A stretch of DNA of 64,000 nt from Phycisphaeraceae bacterium (lineage in GTDB: Bacteria; Planctomycetota; Phycisphaerae; Phycisphaerales; Phycisphaeraceae), in the NCBI GenBank assembly GCA_020831765.1, contig JAFIFY010000007.1, positions 1 to 64,000 of the forward strand, written 5' to 3'. Of this stretch, positions 9,413 through 18,662 are shown piece after piece; within the stretch, counting starts at the first letter, position 1, and each line of letters begins with the position of its first letter. The notes under the pieces were generated by a model. The model was not told the origin of the DNA. It ran no database searches and was given only the letters and a program-made list of their open reading frames with translations. A program made the translations under genes and the position numbers.

Positions 9413-11041
9413 TCAAGCCGGATCGCCCAGCTCCTCGTCCGGGTTTTCCAGTAGTTCACGCAGCCGGCCGATGAACTGGGAAGCCAGCATCCCATCCACA
9501 ATGCGATGATCCGCGCTTAGCGTCATGGTCATCACGCGATCCGGACGCATCGCGCCATCCTGAACCACGATCGATTCCCGGATCGCCGCGACCGCCAGGA
9601 TGCCGGCCTCCGGTGGATTGATGATCGCGCTGAACTCCTCGACACCGAACATGCCCATGTTGCTGATGCTGAACTGGCCTTCGCCCATGTGATCGACCTT
9701 GCCCCGTCGCGCGTTCTCGACCAATTGACGATTCTGCGCCGCCAACTGAGCCAGCGACAACCGCTCAACCTTCATCGTGACCGGCACCACCAGTCCGTCA
9801 GGAACACCCACCGCGATGCCGATATTCGCATTCGGATATTCAACCACCTCCGAGCCTTCCAGACGGCTCCGAAACGCCGGAAATTCCATCATCGCCCTGG
9901 CCACCGCCAGGATGATGCAATCGTTGACCGTACAACCGCACCCGGGCTTGTGCCGCTTCTGGTAGGCAAGCAACCGGGAGGCGGAAATGGTTTGCCGGAC
10001 ATAGAAGTGCGGGACGTTTTGCTTGGATGACACCAGGTTCGCGGCGATGGCCCGGCGCATCTTGCTCATGGTTCGCCGGACAACCTGACCGGATGCCGCT
10101 GAGTCGGCCGCGCCGGTGGACGGCCGACCCAAAGCGATGAGCCGTTCAAGATCGGCGGACAGCACTCGACCACCCGGACCGGAGCCGGAAAAACCATGGC
10201 CGCGCACCAGTGAATCCAGATCAATGCCCCTTCGCCGAGCCTCGCTTCGGGCCGCCGGCGATATCGGAAGCCGATCCCCATGCGCGGCAACACCTGCGCT
10301 CGCCGTCGCGGGCTCTTGCACAGCCGTGGGCGCAGCCGCATCGCCAGCCGAGGCAACCGCTGGCCCGGTCGGCGACTCGGCCACTGAGGACGCGGACCTG
10401 GCCCATTGGCGGGCCTGCTCGATATCCGTCCCGGGGCGAGCGAGGTATGCAATCGGCTGCTTGACCGGAACGATGTCGCCTTCCCCGGCCACGAGGCGAA
10501 CGATTGTGCCCGGCTCGGTCGCTTCAAACTCCATCGTCGCCTTGTCGGTCTCGATCTCACAGAGCACCTGGCCGGTGTCCACCTCATCACCTTCGGCAAC
10601 CTTCCAGGAAAGGATCGTCCCCTCTTCCATCGAATTGCCGGCCTGCGGCATCAGAATGGGCTGGGTGCCAGCGGGTGGCGAGCCGGAGGTATCCGTCGAC
10701 CCCTGTTCCGCCTGTGGTGCCGGACCGGTGGCCTGGCGTGGACGCTCAGGCGGCGAAGTCCTGACGGCCTCGCGCGGCGGCTCGACGGATTTACCGGAGG
10801 GTGCGCTCTTTGCGTCCACCATGGCCAGTCGATCTCCCAAGGAAACCGTAAAACCTTTTTCGGCAATGATTTGCTTCAGAATACCCCTCTGGGAAGCACG
10901 CAAATGAACGCGCTCAGATTCGCCATCGAGCTCCACAAGAACCGCATCGGCATCGAACTGCTCGCCCACGGCGACCCGCCAGCACTGAACGGTCGCACTG
11001 CCGGGCACTTCACCGCTGTCGGGATAGCGAATTTCTGTCAT
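9413..11041 (-). CDS. dihydrolipoyl acyltransferase (E2) with one dead and one intact lipoyl domain
   Basis: E2 carries the acyl group from E1 to CoA. Residues 1-76 fold like a lipoyl domain, but Ser42 takes the place of the lipoyl lysine. A second lipoyl domain (about 128-202) has the normal ETDKA with Lys167. Ala/Pro/Gly-rich linkers flank both. A peripheral-subunit binding domain follows (about 258-301), then the catalytic domain with DHRIVDG (His512, Asp516). SD AGGAA sits 8 nt before the ATG. It is the first gene of the minus-strand operon, divergent from deoR and the E1 gene. The acyl specificity (pyruvate, branched-chain or acetoin) cannot be decided by eye. Confidence 0.92.
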   Translation of the reverse strand: MTEIRYPDSGEVPGSATVQCWRVAVGEQFDADAVLVELDGESERVHLRASQRGILKQIIAEKGFTVSLGDRLAMVDAKSAPSGKSVEPPREAVRTSPPERPRQATGPAPQAEQGSTDTSGSPPAGTQPILMPQAGNSMEEGTILSWKVAEGDEVDTGQVLCEIETDKATMEFEATEPGTIVRLVAGEGDIVPVKQPIAYLARPGTDIEQARQWARSASSVAESPTGPAVASAGDAAAPTAVQEPATASAGVAAHGDRLPISPAARSEARRRGIDLDSLVRGHGFSGSGPGGRVLSADLERLIALGRPSTGAADSAASGQVVRRTMSKMRRAIAANLVSSKQNVPHFYVRQTISASRLLAYQKRHKPGCGCTVNDCIILAVARAMMEFPAFRSRLEGSEVVEYPNANIGIAVGVPDGLVVPVTMKVERLSLAQLAAQNRQLVENARRGKVDHMGEGQFSISNMGMFGVEEFSAIINPPEAGILAVAAIRESIVVQDGAMRPDRVMTMTLSADHRIVDGMLASQFIGRLRELLENPDEELGDPA

Positions 11042-11075
11042 ACGAGCGTTTCCTGAACGTTTTCCTGAAGGCCGA

Positions 11076-11104
11076 ATTTGACGGTATTACGCGAAAACTT
11101 GCAA
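11076..11104 (-). promoter_or_regulatory. candidate promoter of the E2-E3-PHP-aldolase-ADH operon
   Basis: Read on the minus strand, TTGCAA (11104-11099) and TCAAAT (11081-11076) are 17 bp apart, each matching consensus at four of six bases. The -10 box lies 34 nt before the E2 start. The -35 box lies inside the first CTTGCAnTTTA repeat. Confidence 0.35.
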
Positions 11105-11130
11105 TTTAAAGGATCAACTCTTGCACTTTA
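11098..11130. repeat. direct repeat pair, putative DeoR operator
   Basis: CTTGCAATTTA (11098-11108) and CTTGCACTTTA (11120-11130) match at 10 of 11 positions. They are 22 bp apart, about two helical turns, so both face the same side of the DNA. One covers the -35 box of the minus-strand promoter and the other that of the plus-strand promoter. A partial third copy, CTTGCAAC, is at 11273. DeoR proteins commonly bind repeated sites of this kind; that this DeoR binds here is an inference. Confidence 0.5.
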
Positions 11131-11148
11131 GCCGAAAAACGTGATAAT
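11121..11148 (+). promoter_or_regulatory. promoter of the deoR-E1 operon
   Basis: TTGCAC (11121-11126) and GATAAT (11143-11148) are separated by 16 bp. A transcript starting near 11155 would have a leader of about 255 nt before the regulator start. The leader (11150-11409) is GC-rich and contains a small GCCCG-GAAT-CGGGC hairpin, but I recognise no riboswitch class and no gene in it. Confidence 0.5.
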
Positions 11149-11409
11149 ATCCATCCCGCACAGGACCCGGAAGCTGTCGGGCGGCCTTAACGGCGCCAGG
11201 TGCCTTGGGAGCGGGGCGAATCCTCTACCCGGCGCGGGCTTGCTCGGAAAAGGCCGTCGGTCCACCCGCGGACTTGCAACCATGCTAACGACTCGGCCAC
11301 CACGACGGAATCAGAACCCTCGCCCGGAATCGGGCTCGGTCCTCGCGGATCCCGCCGGTCACCGCGATGACCTTCAGAACCCAAGCCACGGCCTTGGCAA
11401 AGGTAACGC

Positions 11410-12366
11410 ATGAGCCAGGCGACCAAGGATCGACAGGAGCGGATCATGACGGTGCTGATGCAGCGCCGCCATGTCACGGTCCGTCAACTCTCCGGTGAGT
11501 TGGAGATCAGCGAAGCCACGGTAAGACGGGACTTGAAGGCCCTGGCCGACCGCAACCAACTGACGCTTGTGCATGGTGGCGCGACACTCTCCCCCACCGT
11601 CGATTACTCGTTCCGCGCCAAACAGCAGCGGCAGGTCGAGGAAAAGCGCGTGATCGCGGCCCTGGCGGCATCCCTCGTGCAGGACGGTGACCAGATATTC
11701 CTTGATTCGGGAACGACCTGTTTCGAGATGGCCGGATTGCTTCAAAGCCGACGAAGCCTTTCCGTCCTGGTCAACAGCGCCCGGCTGGCGCTGGAATTCA
11801 GTGCGCCGGGTCACAGCGTCATCATGCTTGGAGGTCAATATCGGCCTGAGCGCATGGACACGGTGGGGCCGATCACCATGAGCACGCTCGATCAGTTGCG
11901 CGGCTACATCGCCTTCATCGGGGCTGACGGCCTGAGCCAGGATTTCGGCCCGTCAGCCAGCGACATCGAGAGCGCACACCTGTATCGCCTGGTCGTCAAG
12001 CATGCCCGGCAGACGGTGCTACTGGCCGACCACACGAAATTCAGCTCGCCATCCCTGTTCCGAATCATCGAGTGGGAATCGATCAGCAGTTTGGTCACCG
12101 ACCATCGGCCCGATGAAAACTGGCGTGCATTCTTCCGCGATCACGAAGTTGACCTGGTATACCCCGGTCCGAATCCCGTATCCGAGCCAAGCGCGCCGGT
12201 CGCGGCCAAACCGGCACCCGGTCGCCATCGGCCTGACCGAAAGCCAAAAAATGCCCAGAAAAACGCCACCGGAGACCACGCCCAGGATGGCAAACGCGAT
12301 ACCGGCGGTCCAACGCGGAATCTTCACGCCGCCGGTGGCCATGGAGGTGGAACCCGGCCGTCGTGA
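11410..12366 (+). CDS. DeoR-family transcriptional regulator
   Basis: An N-terminal winged helix-turn-helix (about 5-57, VTVRQLSGELEISEATVRRDLKAL) is followed by the DeoR sugar-phosphate sensor domain (about 75-240), including LDSGTTC and the effector-site region FIGADGL. Family members are usually repressors released by a phosphorylated sugar. A basic, low-complexity tail of about 60 residues follows the sensor and is not normal for the family. AAAGGTAA precedes the ATG. It sits at the divergent junction between the E1 gene and the E2-to-ADH operon and probably controls both through the 11098-11130 repeats. Confidence 0.88.
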   Translation: MSQATKDRQERIMTVLMQRRHVTVRQLSGELEISEATVRRDLKALADRNQLTLVHGGATLSPTVDYSFRAKQQRQVEEKRVIAALAASLVQDGDQIFLDSGTTCFEMAGLLQSRRSLSVLVNSARLALEFSAPGHSVIMLGGQYRPERMDTVGPITMSTLDQLRGYIAFIGADGLSQDFGPSASDIESAHLYRLVVKHARQTVLLADHTKFSSPSLFRIIEWESISSLVTDHRPDENWRAFFRDHEVDLVYPGPNPVSEPSAPVAAKPAPGRHRPDRKPKNAQKNATGDHAQDGKRDTGGPTRNLHAAGGHGGGTRPS

Positions 12367-12516
12367 TGCATGAAGACCACGATCACGTGGCCGACTTTCG
12401 TGATGTACGACCGGAATCGAGCCCCCCCGCCGTCGGCATCCACCGGCGACAACGTTCACCGCCCGGACCCTTGCCGATCCATCAAACGCCTGATCAGAAT
12501 TGGAGAACCCAGAACC

Positions 12517-14991
12517 ATGCCCAAAGCCATCGCCATCGTACCTGAAGAAGCCCGCGCCAAGGGCGAGCTCGAATTTCAGCCCATCCCCATCAATCGGTTC
12601 GAGGGCTCGGTCGAGGGCGAGCTTAAGGCGGGTCGGCTGAGCAAGGACGACCTGATCCGCATCCACCATGACATGATGGTGATTCGCGCGTTCGAGTCGA
12701 TGCTCGATGCCGTCAAGAAGCAGGGCCAGTACCAGGGCATCGAATACAACCATCGAGGGCCGGCCCATCTCTCGATCGGCCAGGAAGCGACCGCCGTGGG
12801 TGAGGCGTTCCTGCTGAATGCCGAAGATCACATCCTCGGATCACATCGCTCGCATGGCGAAATCCTCGCCAAGGGACTGAGCGCGATCCACCAGAGCAGC
12901 GATGCCGACCTGCACTCGATGATGAAGGGCTATTTTGATGGGCAATGCCTGAAGGTGGTGGAGCGGGATAAGCATGAAGACGCCAAGGACCTGGCCACGG
13001 ACTTTCTGATCTACGGAGCGCTGGCTGAAATCTTCGGACGGGAAACGGGCATGAACAAGGGGCTGGGCGGATCGATGCATGCCTTCTTCCCGCCCTTGGG
13101 CATCCTGCCCAACAACGCCATTGTCGGCGGCAGCGCCGATATCGCGGTGGGCGCTGCGCTATACAAAAAAGTCAATCGGAAGCCGGGCGTGGTGATCGCG
13201 AACATCGGAGATGCTTCAGCGGGATGCGGTCCTGTCTGGGAAGCGCTCTGCTTCGCCACGATGGATCAATACAAGAAACTGTGGGATGAACCTTATCGCG
13301 GCGGCCTTCCGCTGATCATGAACTTCGTCAACAACTTCTATGGCATGGGCGGTCAGCCCGTGGGCGAGACGATGGGCTTTGGCGTTCTGGCTCGATTGGG
13401 AGCGGGCCTTGCCCCCGATCAGTTGCATGCCGAGCGTGTGGATGGATACAGCCCACTGGCCATGATCGACTGCATTCGACGCAAGAAGGAGCTTCTGGCG
13501 CGCGGCGATGGACCCGTGCTGCTGGATACGGTCACCTATCGCTTCAGCGGCCATTCGCCTTCGGATGCGAGCAGCTATCGCGAGAAGGCGGAAGTTGAAG
13601 CATGGCAGGCGTTCGACCCCCTGACCACCTTCGCCGACGAATTGCGGGAGGCCGGCGTGCTCAGCGCCGCGGACCTCGAGCGGATGCAGGCAAAGGTCGA
13701 TGATCGAATCCTGCGCGCCTACAAGAAGGCCATCGATCTTGACCTGAGCCCCCGAGCCGATCTGAGGATGCCCGGCAACCTGCTTGAAAACGTGATGTTC
13801 TCCAACCAGACCGTTGAGAAGCTCGACGACCGGGAACCGGATGTGCTGATGCCGCTTGATGAGAATCCCCGCATCAAGCAGCTCGCATCGCGGCATCGCT
13901 CGGGACTGGATGAAAACGGCAAGCCCCTGCCCAAGAGCCGGTGCATCGCGATTCGCGACTCCCTGTTCGAAGCGATCATCGACCGCTTTTACCAGGATCC
14001 CACCCTGGTGGCCTACGGTGAAGAGAACCGGGACTGGGGCGGAGCGTTCGCGGTCTATCGCGGCCTGACCGAGGCTCTGCCGTATCATCGCCTCTTCAAT
14101 TCACCGATCAGCGAGGCGGCGATCGCGGGCACGGCCGTGGGATACGGTCTTGCCGGCGGAAGGGTCATCGCTGAACTGATGTACTGCGATTTCATGGGCC
14201 GGGCCGGCGATGAGATTTTCAACCAGTTGGCCAAGTGGCAGTCGATGAGCGGCGGCCTGCTCCGAATGCCCGTGGTGCTCCGCGTCAGTGTCGGCTCGAA
14301 GTACGGCGCTCAGCACAGCCAGGACTGGACCAGCATGGTCGCCCATATCCCGGGCCTCAAGGTCGTCTTTCCCGCCACGCCGTACGACGCCAAGGGGCTG
14401 ATGTATTCAGCACTGCTGGGCACCGACCCGGTCATCTTCTTCGAAAGCCAGCGGCTTTATGACATGCCCGAACTGTTCCATCCCGGTGGGGTGCCGCAAG
14501 GCCGCTATGAAATCCCGATCGGTGAGCCGGACATCAAGCGAACGGGCGGCGATCTGACCATGCTGACCATCGGCGCAACGCTGTATCGGGCGATCGATGC
14601 GGCGGCCGAGCTGCAGGATCGTTACGGTCTGAGCACCGAGATCATCGATGCCCGCTCCATCGTGCCATTCAACTACGAGAAGGTCATCGAGTCGGTGAAG
14701 AAGACCCGTAAGATCGTGTTGATCTCCGATGCGTGCGAACGAGGCAGTGCTCTGCATACCATGGCCTCGACCATCAATCGCCTGGCCTACGATGAACTCG
14801 ATGCGCCTCCGGTGGTCGTCGGCGCGCGGAACTGGATCACACCGGCCGACGAAGTCGAGGACACCTTCTTCCCCTTCCCGTCAGACATTCTTGATGCCAT
14901 CCACGAGCATGTGCTGCCGTTGAAGGGATATCGCGTTGTCCGCCCCACCGACACCGCCGAGTTGATTCGCAGGAATAAACTGGGCGTGTAA
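12517..14991 (+). CDS. fused alpha/beta 2-oxoacid (or acetoin) dehydrogenase E1
   Basis: One 824-residue chain carries an E1-alpha half (with SHRSHGE and the thiamine-diphosphate motif GDASAGCG...NN) followed by an E1-beta half ([12 protein letters not shown], the transketolase-like pyrimidine domain, and the C-terminal domain). It would decarboxylate a 2-oxoacid, or cleave acetoin, and acylate the E2 lipoyl group. I start at ATG 12517 because GGAGA lies 10 nt upstream; the open frame from 12370 has no good start signal. It lies 150 bp after deoR, so both are probably co-transcribed. Alpha and beta are usually separate genes; fusion is known but less common. Confidence 0.9.
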   Translation: MPKAIAIVPEEARAKGELEFQPIPINRFEGSVEGELKAGRLSKDDLIRIHHDMMVIRAFESMLDAVKKQGQYQGIEYNHRGPAHLSIGQEATAVGEAFLLNAEDHILGSHRSHGEILAKGLSAIHQSSDADLHSMMKGYFDGQCLKVVERDKHEDAKDLATDFLIYGALAEIFGRETGMNKGLGGSMHAFFPPLGILPNNAIVGGSADIAVGAALYKKVNRKPGVVIANIGDASAGCGPVWEALCFATMDQYKKLWDEPYRGGLPLIMNFVNNFYGMGGQPVGETMGFGVLARLGAGLAPDQLHAERVDGYSPLAMIDCIRRKKELLARGDGPVLLDTVTYRFSGHSPSDASSYREKAEVEAWQAFDPLTTFADELREAGVLSAADLERMQAKVDDRILRAYKKAIDLDLSPRADLRMPGNLLENVMFSNQTVEKLDDREPDVLMPLDENPRIKQLASRHRSGLDENGKPLPKSRCIAIRDSLFEAIIDRFYQDPTLVAYGEENRDWGGAFAVYRGLTEALPYHRLFNSPISEAAIAGTAVGYGLAGGRVIAELMYCDFMGRAGDEIFNQLAKWQSMSGGLLRMPVVLRVSVGSKYGAQHSQDWTSMVAHIPGLKVVFPATPYDAKGLMYSALLGTDPVIFFESQRLYDMPELFHPGGVPQGRYEIPIGEPDIKRTGGDLTMLTIGATLYRAIDAAAELQDRYGLSTEIIDARSIVPFNYEKVIESVKKTRKIVLISDACERGSALHTMASTINRLAYDELDAPPVVVGARNWITPADEVEDTFFPFPSDILDAIHEHVLPLKGYRVVRPTDTAELIRRNKLGV

Positions 14992-15011
14992 ATCGCCGCC
15001 CGGGCGAATGT

Positions 15012-15035
15012 CCATGCCACATTGCGCCGGCATGG
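15012..15035. terminator. hairpin between convergent E1 and ABC genes
   Basis: CCATGCC (15012-15018) and GGCATGG (15029-15035) form a 7-bp stem with a 10-nt loop. It abuts the stop codon of the minus-strand ABC gene and lies 20 nt after the E1 stop. It is a likely bidirectional terminator without a U tract. Confidence 0.4.
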
Positions 15036-16208
15036 TCAGTATTGCGTCGGAGCCGCCTGGTCCTGGTGAAAATGACAGGCGACGGTATGACCTCGATCGG
15101 ATTCGACGCCGCTGAGCGATGGACATTCCTCCACGCACCGTTTCATGATCCGGGTTTCCTTGCCGGCAATGGTCAATTCCACGGTCTGTTCTTCCTTGGC
15201 GTGTTCGGCCAATTGGCGCGTCAGCGGACAACGGATATGGAATGAGCAACCCGGAGGCGGATTGGCGGGGCTGGGTACCTCTCCGGGCAGGATGATTCGT
15301 TTACGGCCTCGCAGCGTTTCAGGATGAGGCGCGGCACTGAGCAAGGCGCGTGTGTAGGGGTGCCTTGGGTTCCGATACAGGTCGACTCGTTCGGCGTACT
15401 CAACAATCTTGCCCAGATACATCACCGCGATCTCATCACAGAAATGCTCGATCACCGCCAGATTGTGGGCGATGAACAGATAACTGAGCTGGCGTTCCTT
15501 TTGCAGATCGCGCAACAGGTTGAGAATCTGCGACTGAATCGATACATCCAGGGCGCTGACCGGTTCATCGCAGACGATGAAGCGCGGCTGCAACGCCAGC
15601 GCCCGGGCGATCCCGATCCGTTGTCGCTGCCCGCCGGAAAACTCATGAGGGTATCGATCGGCATGGGAGCCCTGCAGACCGACGGACTCCAGCAGTTCCT
15701 CGACCTTCGCATCCAGTTCATGGCCCTTGGCCAGCCGGTGAATCTGAAGCGGCTCGCTGATGATCCGGCCAACGGTCATGCGGGGATTCAACGAACTGAC
15801 CGGGTCCTGAAAGATGATCTGCATCTGGCGGCGAAACCGCTTCATGGTCCGTCGATTGGCATCGAACACCGACTCGCCATCGAACATGACCTGCCCGCTG
15901 ATTCTGGCCTCGGCCATGATCAGCCGAAGCAGGGTCCGGCCGACGGTCGACTTGCCGCAGCCTGATTCGCCGACAAGGCCGACGGTCTGCCGCTCCCTGA
16001 CCTGAAGCGACACCCCATCCACCGCCTTGACATAACCCGCCACATGGCGGAGCACGCCCCGCTTGATGGGAAAGTGAGTCTTGAGATTGACGACGTCCAG
16101 CATGGGACGTCCACTGGCCGGGGTTGATGGCTCGGCCGGCTTGGAAGGTCGGGTGACTGTGGTCATATCAATCATTGCCGCGCCGATGGTCTGGGGCACC
16201 CCGGCCAC
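15036..16208 (-). CDS. oligopeptide/dipeptide ABC transporter ATP-binding protein (OppF/DppF type)
   Basis: The Walker A motif GESGCGKS is at residues 80-87, the ABC signature is SGGQRQR and Walker B is FIVCDEP. The C-terminal oligo_HPY region is present ([23 protein letters not shown]). This places it with the F-type ATPases that pair with a D-type ATPase to import peptides, nickel or oligosaccharides. No permease, binding protein or partner ATPase lies in the window, so it works with genes elsewhere. It starts 11 bp after the htrA stop with AAGGTA upstream, so the two genes are likely co-transcribed. The first 35 residues are a non-conserved extension. Confidence 0.9.
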   Translation of the reverse strand: MAGVPQTIGAAMIDMTTVTRPSKPAEPSTPASGRPMLDVVNLKTHFPIKRGVLRHVAGYVKAVDGVSLQVRERQTVGLVGESGCGKSTVGRTLLRLIMAEARISGQVMFDGESVFDANRRTMKRFRRQMQIIFQDPVSSLNPRMTVGRIISEPLQIHRLAKGHELDAKVEELLESVGLQGSHADRYPHEFSGGQRQRIGIARALALQPRFIVCDEPVSALDVSIQSQILNLLRDLQKERQLSYLFIAHNLAVIEHFCDEIAVMYLGKIVEYAERVDLYRNPRHPYTRALLSAAPHPETLRGRKRIILPGEVPSPANPPPGCSFHIRCPLTRQLAEHAKEEQTVELTIAGKETRIMKRCVEECPSLSGVESDRGHTVACHFHQDQAAPTQY

Positions 16209-16219
16209 ATCGCTCGGCG

Positions 16220-17734
16220 TTACCTTGACTCCTCGGGGATTCGAATATAAAGCCGCGTTTCGCGCCCCGCCAGTCGGGTATACAGCGGAACACGCCCGCC
16301 GCGCTCGGCCACGGATAACTGACGCGCCAGTTCCTCGCGGGTCCGCACGGGCGTATCACCGACGCGCACGATCAACATCCCCGGCTCGATCGAGGCGTCC
16401 GCGGCGGCCGATCGAGGCGTCACCGACTGGACCAGCACTCCCGGGACGTTCTCACCAAACAATCCCAGTGCGTGGGCGGCGTCGATCTCCTGAAGCCCGA
16501 TCAATCCGAGTTGATTGAGCAACATGCGGGGGGAAGCCTGATCAGGAAGGGTTCGATTCAGTTCCGACCGGGTCGGCAGACTGTCGGGCAGTCGCTTGAG
16601 GGTGACCTCCACCGATATCCGCTCGCCATCGCGAAGCAGTGTCAGACGAATGCGCGTGCCGGGCATCAGATCGGCCACGAGGTTGCGCAGTTCCTCATCG
16701 TAGAGCAGCGGCTGACCTTCGAACTCGATCAGCAGGTCCATTGGCTTCAAACCCGCCTCCGCCGCCGCCTGCCCCTCGAATACCTCATTGACCAGCACGC
16801 CGGGGCGATTGTGACCGAACCGGCGGGCTTCGTCGGCCTCGACTGTTCGAATCGATACGCCAAGAAAGCCCCGCTCGACCACCCCGTTGCGGATCAGTTG
16901 ATCGGCCACATAAGTGATCCGTCCGACCGGTATGGCAAAGCCGACGCCCGCGAACGTGTTGTCACCGGTGCGCGGCCTGATGGCCGTATTCATCCCCACG
17001 ACCTGCCCCAGGACGTTGGTCAGCGGTCCGCCCGAATTTCCCGGATTGATCGCCGCGTCGGTCTGGATGAAGTTCTCGTAGCCGCCCATCGAACCGATGA
17101 ACCGCCGGGGGTGACGACCGGTGGCCGATACGATCCCCTGGCTCATCGAGAACTCATAACCAAAGGGTGAGCCGAAGGCGAAAACCAGGTCACCCTGTTC
17201 AGCCGGCGCGGTGGCGACCACCGCTGGAATCAGGCGCGCGCTGACTTGCAGGACCGCGATATCCGTACGGGCATCCGAACCCAGCAGGCGCGCCGGCGCC
17301 TCCTGGCGATTGCGGAACCGCACGCGAATCTCATCGCCATTGGCCACCACATGATGATTGGTGATCACCACATCCTGGCGCCGATCGCCATCAACCATTC
17401 GATAAACCCAGCCCGAACCGCTGGTCAACTCCTGGATGCCCGATGGTCGCCCTCCACGTGTCCCCAAACCGTCCATGTCCAAAGAAGTCCCGAAAACTCG
17501 AATATGGACCACGCTCTCCTCGACCGCCTGGGCCAGCGTCCGGAACGACTCGCTCAGTGCCACCATGTGAAACTGGTCAGCCGAAAGCTCTGCGCGGCTA
17601 CGCTCGGTCGCCGCCTGCCGGGAGGCGAACTCCATCCGTCTGGCCGCCCAGGGCCCGGCGACCGAAACCGCGATCGCCGTGATCAGAATCAACCAACCAG
17701 GACCAGACCAGAATCGCCGACGTTGATCCACCAT
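16220..17734 (-). CDS. HtrA/DegP-type serine protease with two PDZ domains
   Basis: HtrA proteases degrade misfolded envelope proteins. A signal anchor (about 13-30) precedes the trypsin-like domain. The catalytic triad is His128 (TNHHVV), Asp158 (RTDIAVLQV) and Ser234 (PGNSGGPL). Two PDZ domains follow (about 285-375 and 405-500), giving 504 residues, the normal DegP-like size. AGGAAT lies about 7 nt before the ATG. The peptide-type ABC ATPase gene lies 11 bp downstream. Location should be periplasmic or membrane-tethered. Confidence 0.93.
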   Translation of the reverse strand: MVDQRRRFWSGPGWLILITAIAVSVAGPWAARRMEFASRQAATERSRAELSADQFHMVALSESFRTLAQAVEESVVHIRVFGTSLDMDGLGTRGGRPSGIQELTSGSGWVYRMVDGDRRQDVVITNHHVVANGDEIRVRFRNRQEAPARLLGSDARTDIAVLQVSARLIPAVVATAPAEQGDLVFAFGSPFGYEFSMSQGIVSATGRHPRRFIGSMGGYENFIQTDAAINPGNSGGPLTNVLGQVVGMNTAIRPRTGDNTFAGVGFAIPVGRITYVADQLIRNGVVERGFLGVSIRTVEADEARRFGHNRPGVLVNEVFEGQAAAEAGLKPMDLLIEFEGQPLLYDEELRNLVADLMPGTRIRLTLLRDGERISVEVTLKRLPDSLPTRSELNRTLPDQASPRMLLNQLGLIGLQEIDAAHALGLFGENVPGVLVQSVTPRSAAADASIEPGMLIVRVGDTPVRTREELARQLSVAERGGRVPLYTRLAGRETRLYIRIPEESR

Positions 17735-18380
17735 GCATCATTCCTGAAAGTGGCCGCACTCCCTCGCACCCGACCGATTCTACCGCCGTGGAAGCATAGC
17801 TGAGCCCATCGTGTCGGTCTTGTTATCGCAAACCGATCCCGCGGGCATCAAGTGTGCCTCGATTTTCAGCCCTCATACCAGACGATGGAGGTTTCGCCGC
17901 CGCGCTCACATTCCGCGTGATGGAAAAGCACAGTGCATGGAAAGCGATCCCCATGATGTACCCGCTGGCAAGGAGATGAACCGGCCCCTGAGCCGTGTGC
18001 TGGCGGCCAATCCACCAATAAGACTTTTCTTTCCCTTGATCTGACTGTGGGTATTTTGCCCGTTTCGCGCCCCGCTTGCACAAAGTCAGGGCAACCTCCG
18101 AGCCGCCGCGCAGCCGGGGATCGGGCGAGAATTCTCCAATGTCCACGCTTGGATTCTTAATCATAATACCTTGCCAGTACTAAATTTGATAAGCGGATCG
18201 TGTCGGGCTAGCGCCACGGAATGCCCTATGAAGCGGAGGGCGACTCCATTTTGCCCTGTTCACGGCATCGATCTTGCTGACCCACTCACATCAGCGATCG
18301 ACGATGACTCAGAATTATCTGACGGTCGAACCCCCGATTTTCGACCTGCGTACCTTGCATTACGACCGTGGAGTTCACCG
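17735..18380. other. intergenic stretch without a recognisable gene
   Basis: About 650 bp upstream of htrA. The first part must hold the htrA promoter; a TAGAAT-like -10 can be read on the minus strand at 17784-17779, but no good -35 goes with it. The middle (18030-18200) is AT-richer than the surroundings. Short open frames here have no supporting signals. Confidence 0.4.
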
Positions 18381-18635
18381 ATGAGAAAGGCCAAGCCCAT
18401 GACGAACCGTAAGGCTTCCAAGTCGATCCGCAATGCCAAGTCGAACACGGATCATCCGGCTTGTCCGATGGCTCAAACCGCCAGAGCAAGTGAATTGCTC
18501 ACCGATTCCGGGCCGGGACGGGCGCTATGGAGTGTCGCCACGGTCATGGCGTCGATCGTCTCAGGCCGGGCATCGGCCAGTCGGCATGGCTCACTGGATG
18601 CATCCGCTGACAACTCGGCCATTTCGGCCATATAG
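18381..18635 (+). CDS. possible small protein, unrecognised
   Basis: An 84-codon frame starts MRKAKPMTNRKASKS and is very basic at the N-terminus. GGAG lies 7 nt before the ATG, a good ribosome-binding arrangement, which is why I list it. There is no recognisable domain, signal peptide or neighbour on the same strand, and its last codons end 28 bp before the stop codon of the convergent membrane protein gene. It may equally be chance or the remnant of a gene. Confidence 0.25.
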   Translation: MRKAKPMTNRKASKSIRNAKSNTDHPACPMAQTARASELLTDSGPGRALWSVATVMASIVSGRASASRHGSLDASADNSAISAI

Positions 18636-18662
18636 CCCCCAAGGTCGATGAAAGTGCCCGCG

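Noticed and set aside
11150-11409. The GC-rich leader before deoR looked at first like a cobalamin-type riboswitch (GGTGCC...GGGAGC...GAATCC).
   Set aside because: The B12 box and the rest of the conserved core are missing; the resemblance is limited to short GC-rich words.
12370-12516. A longer E1 protein beginning at ATG 12370.
   Set aside because: The extra 49 residues are low-complexity and out of family, while ATG 12517 has a good ribosome-binding site.
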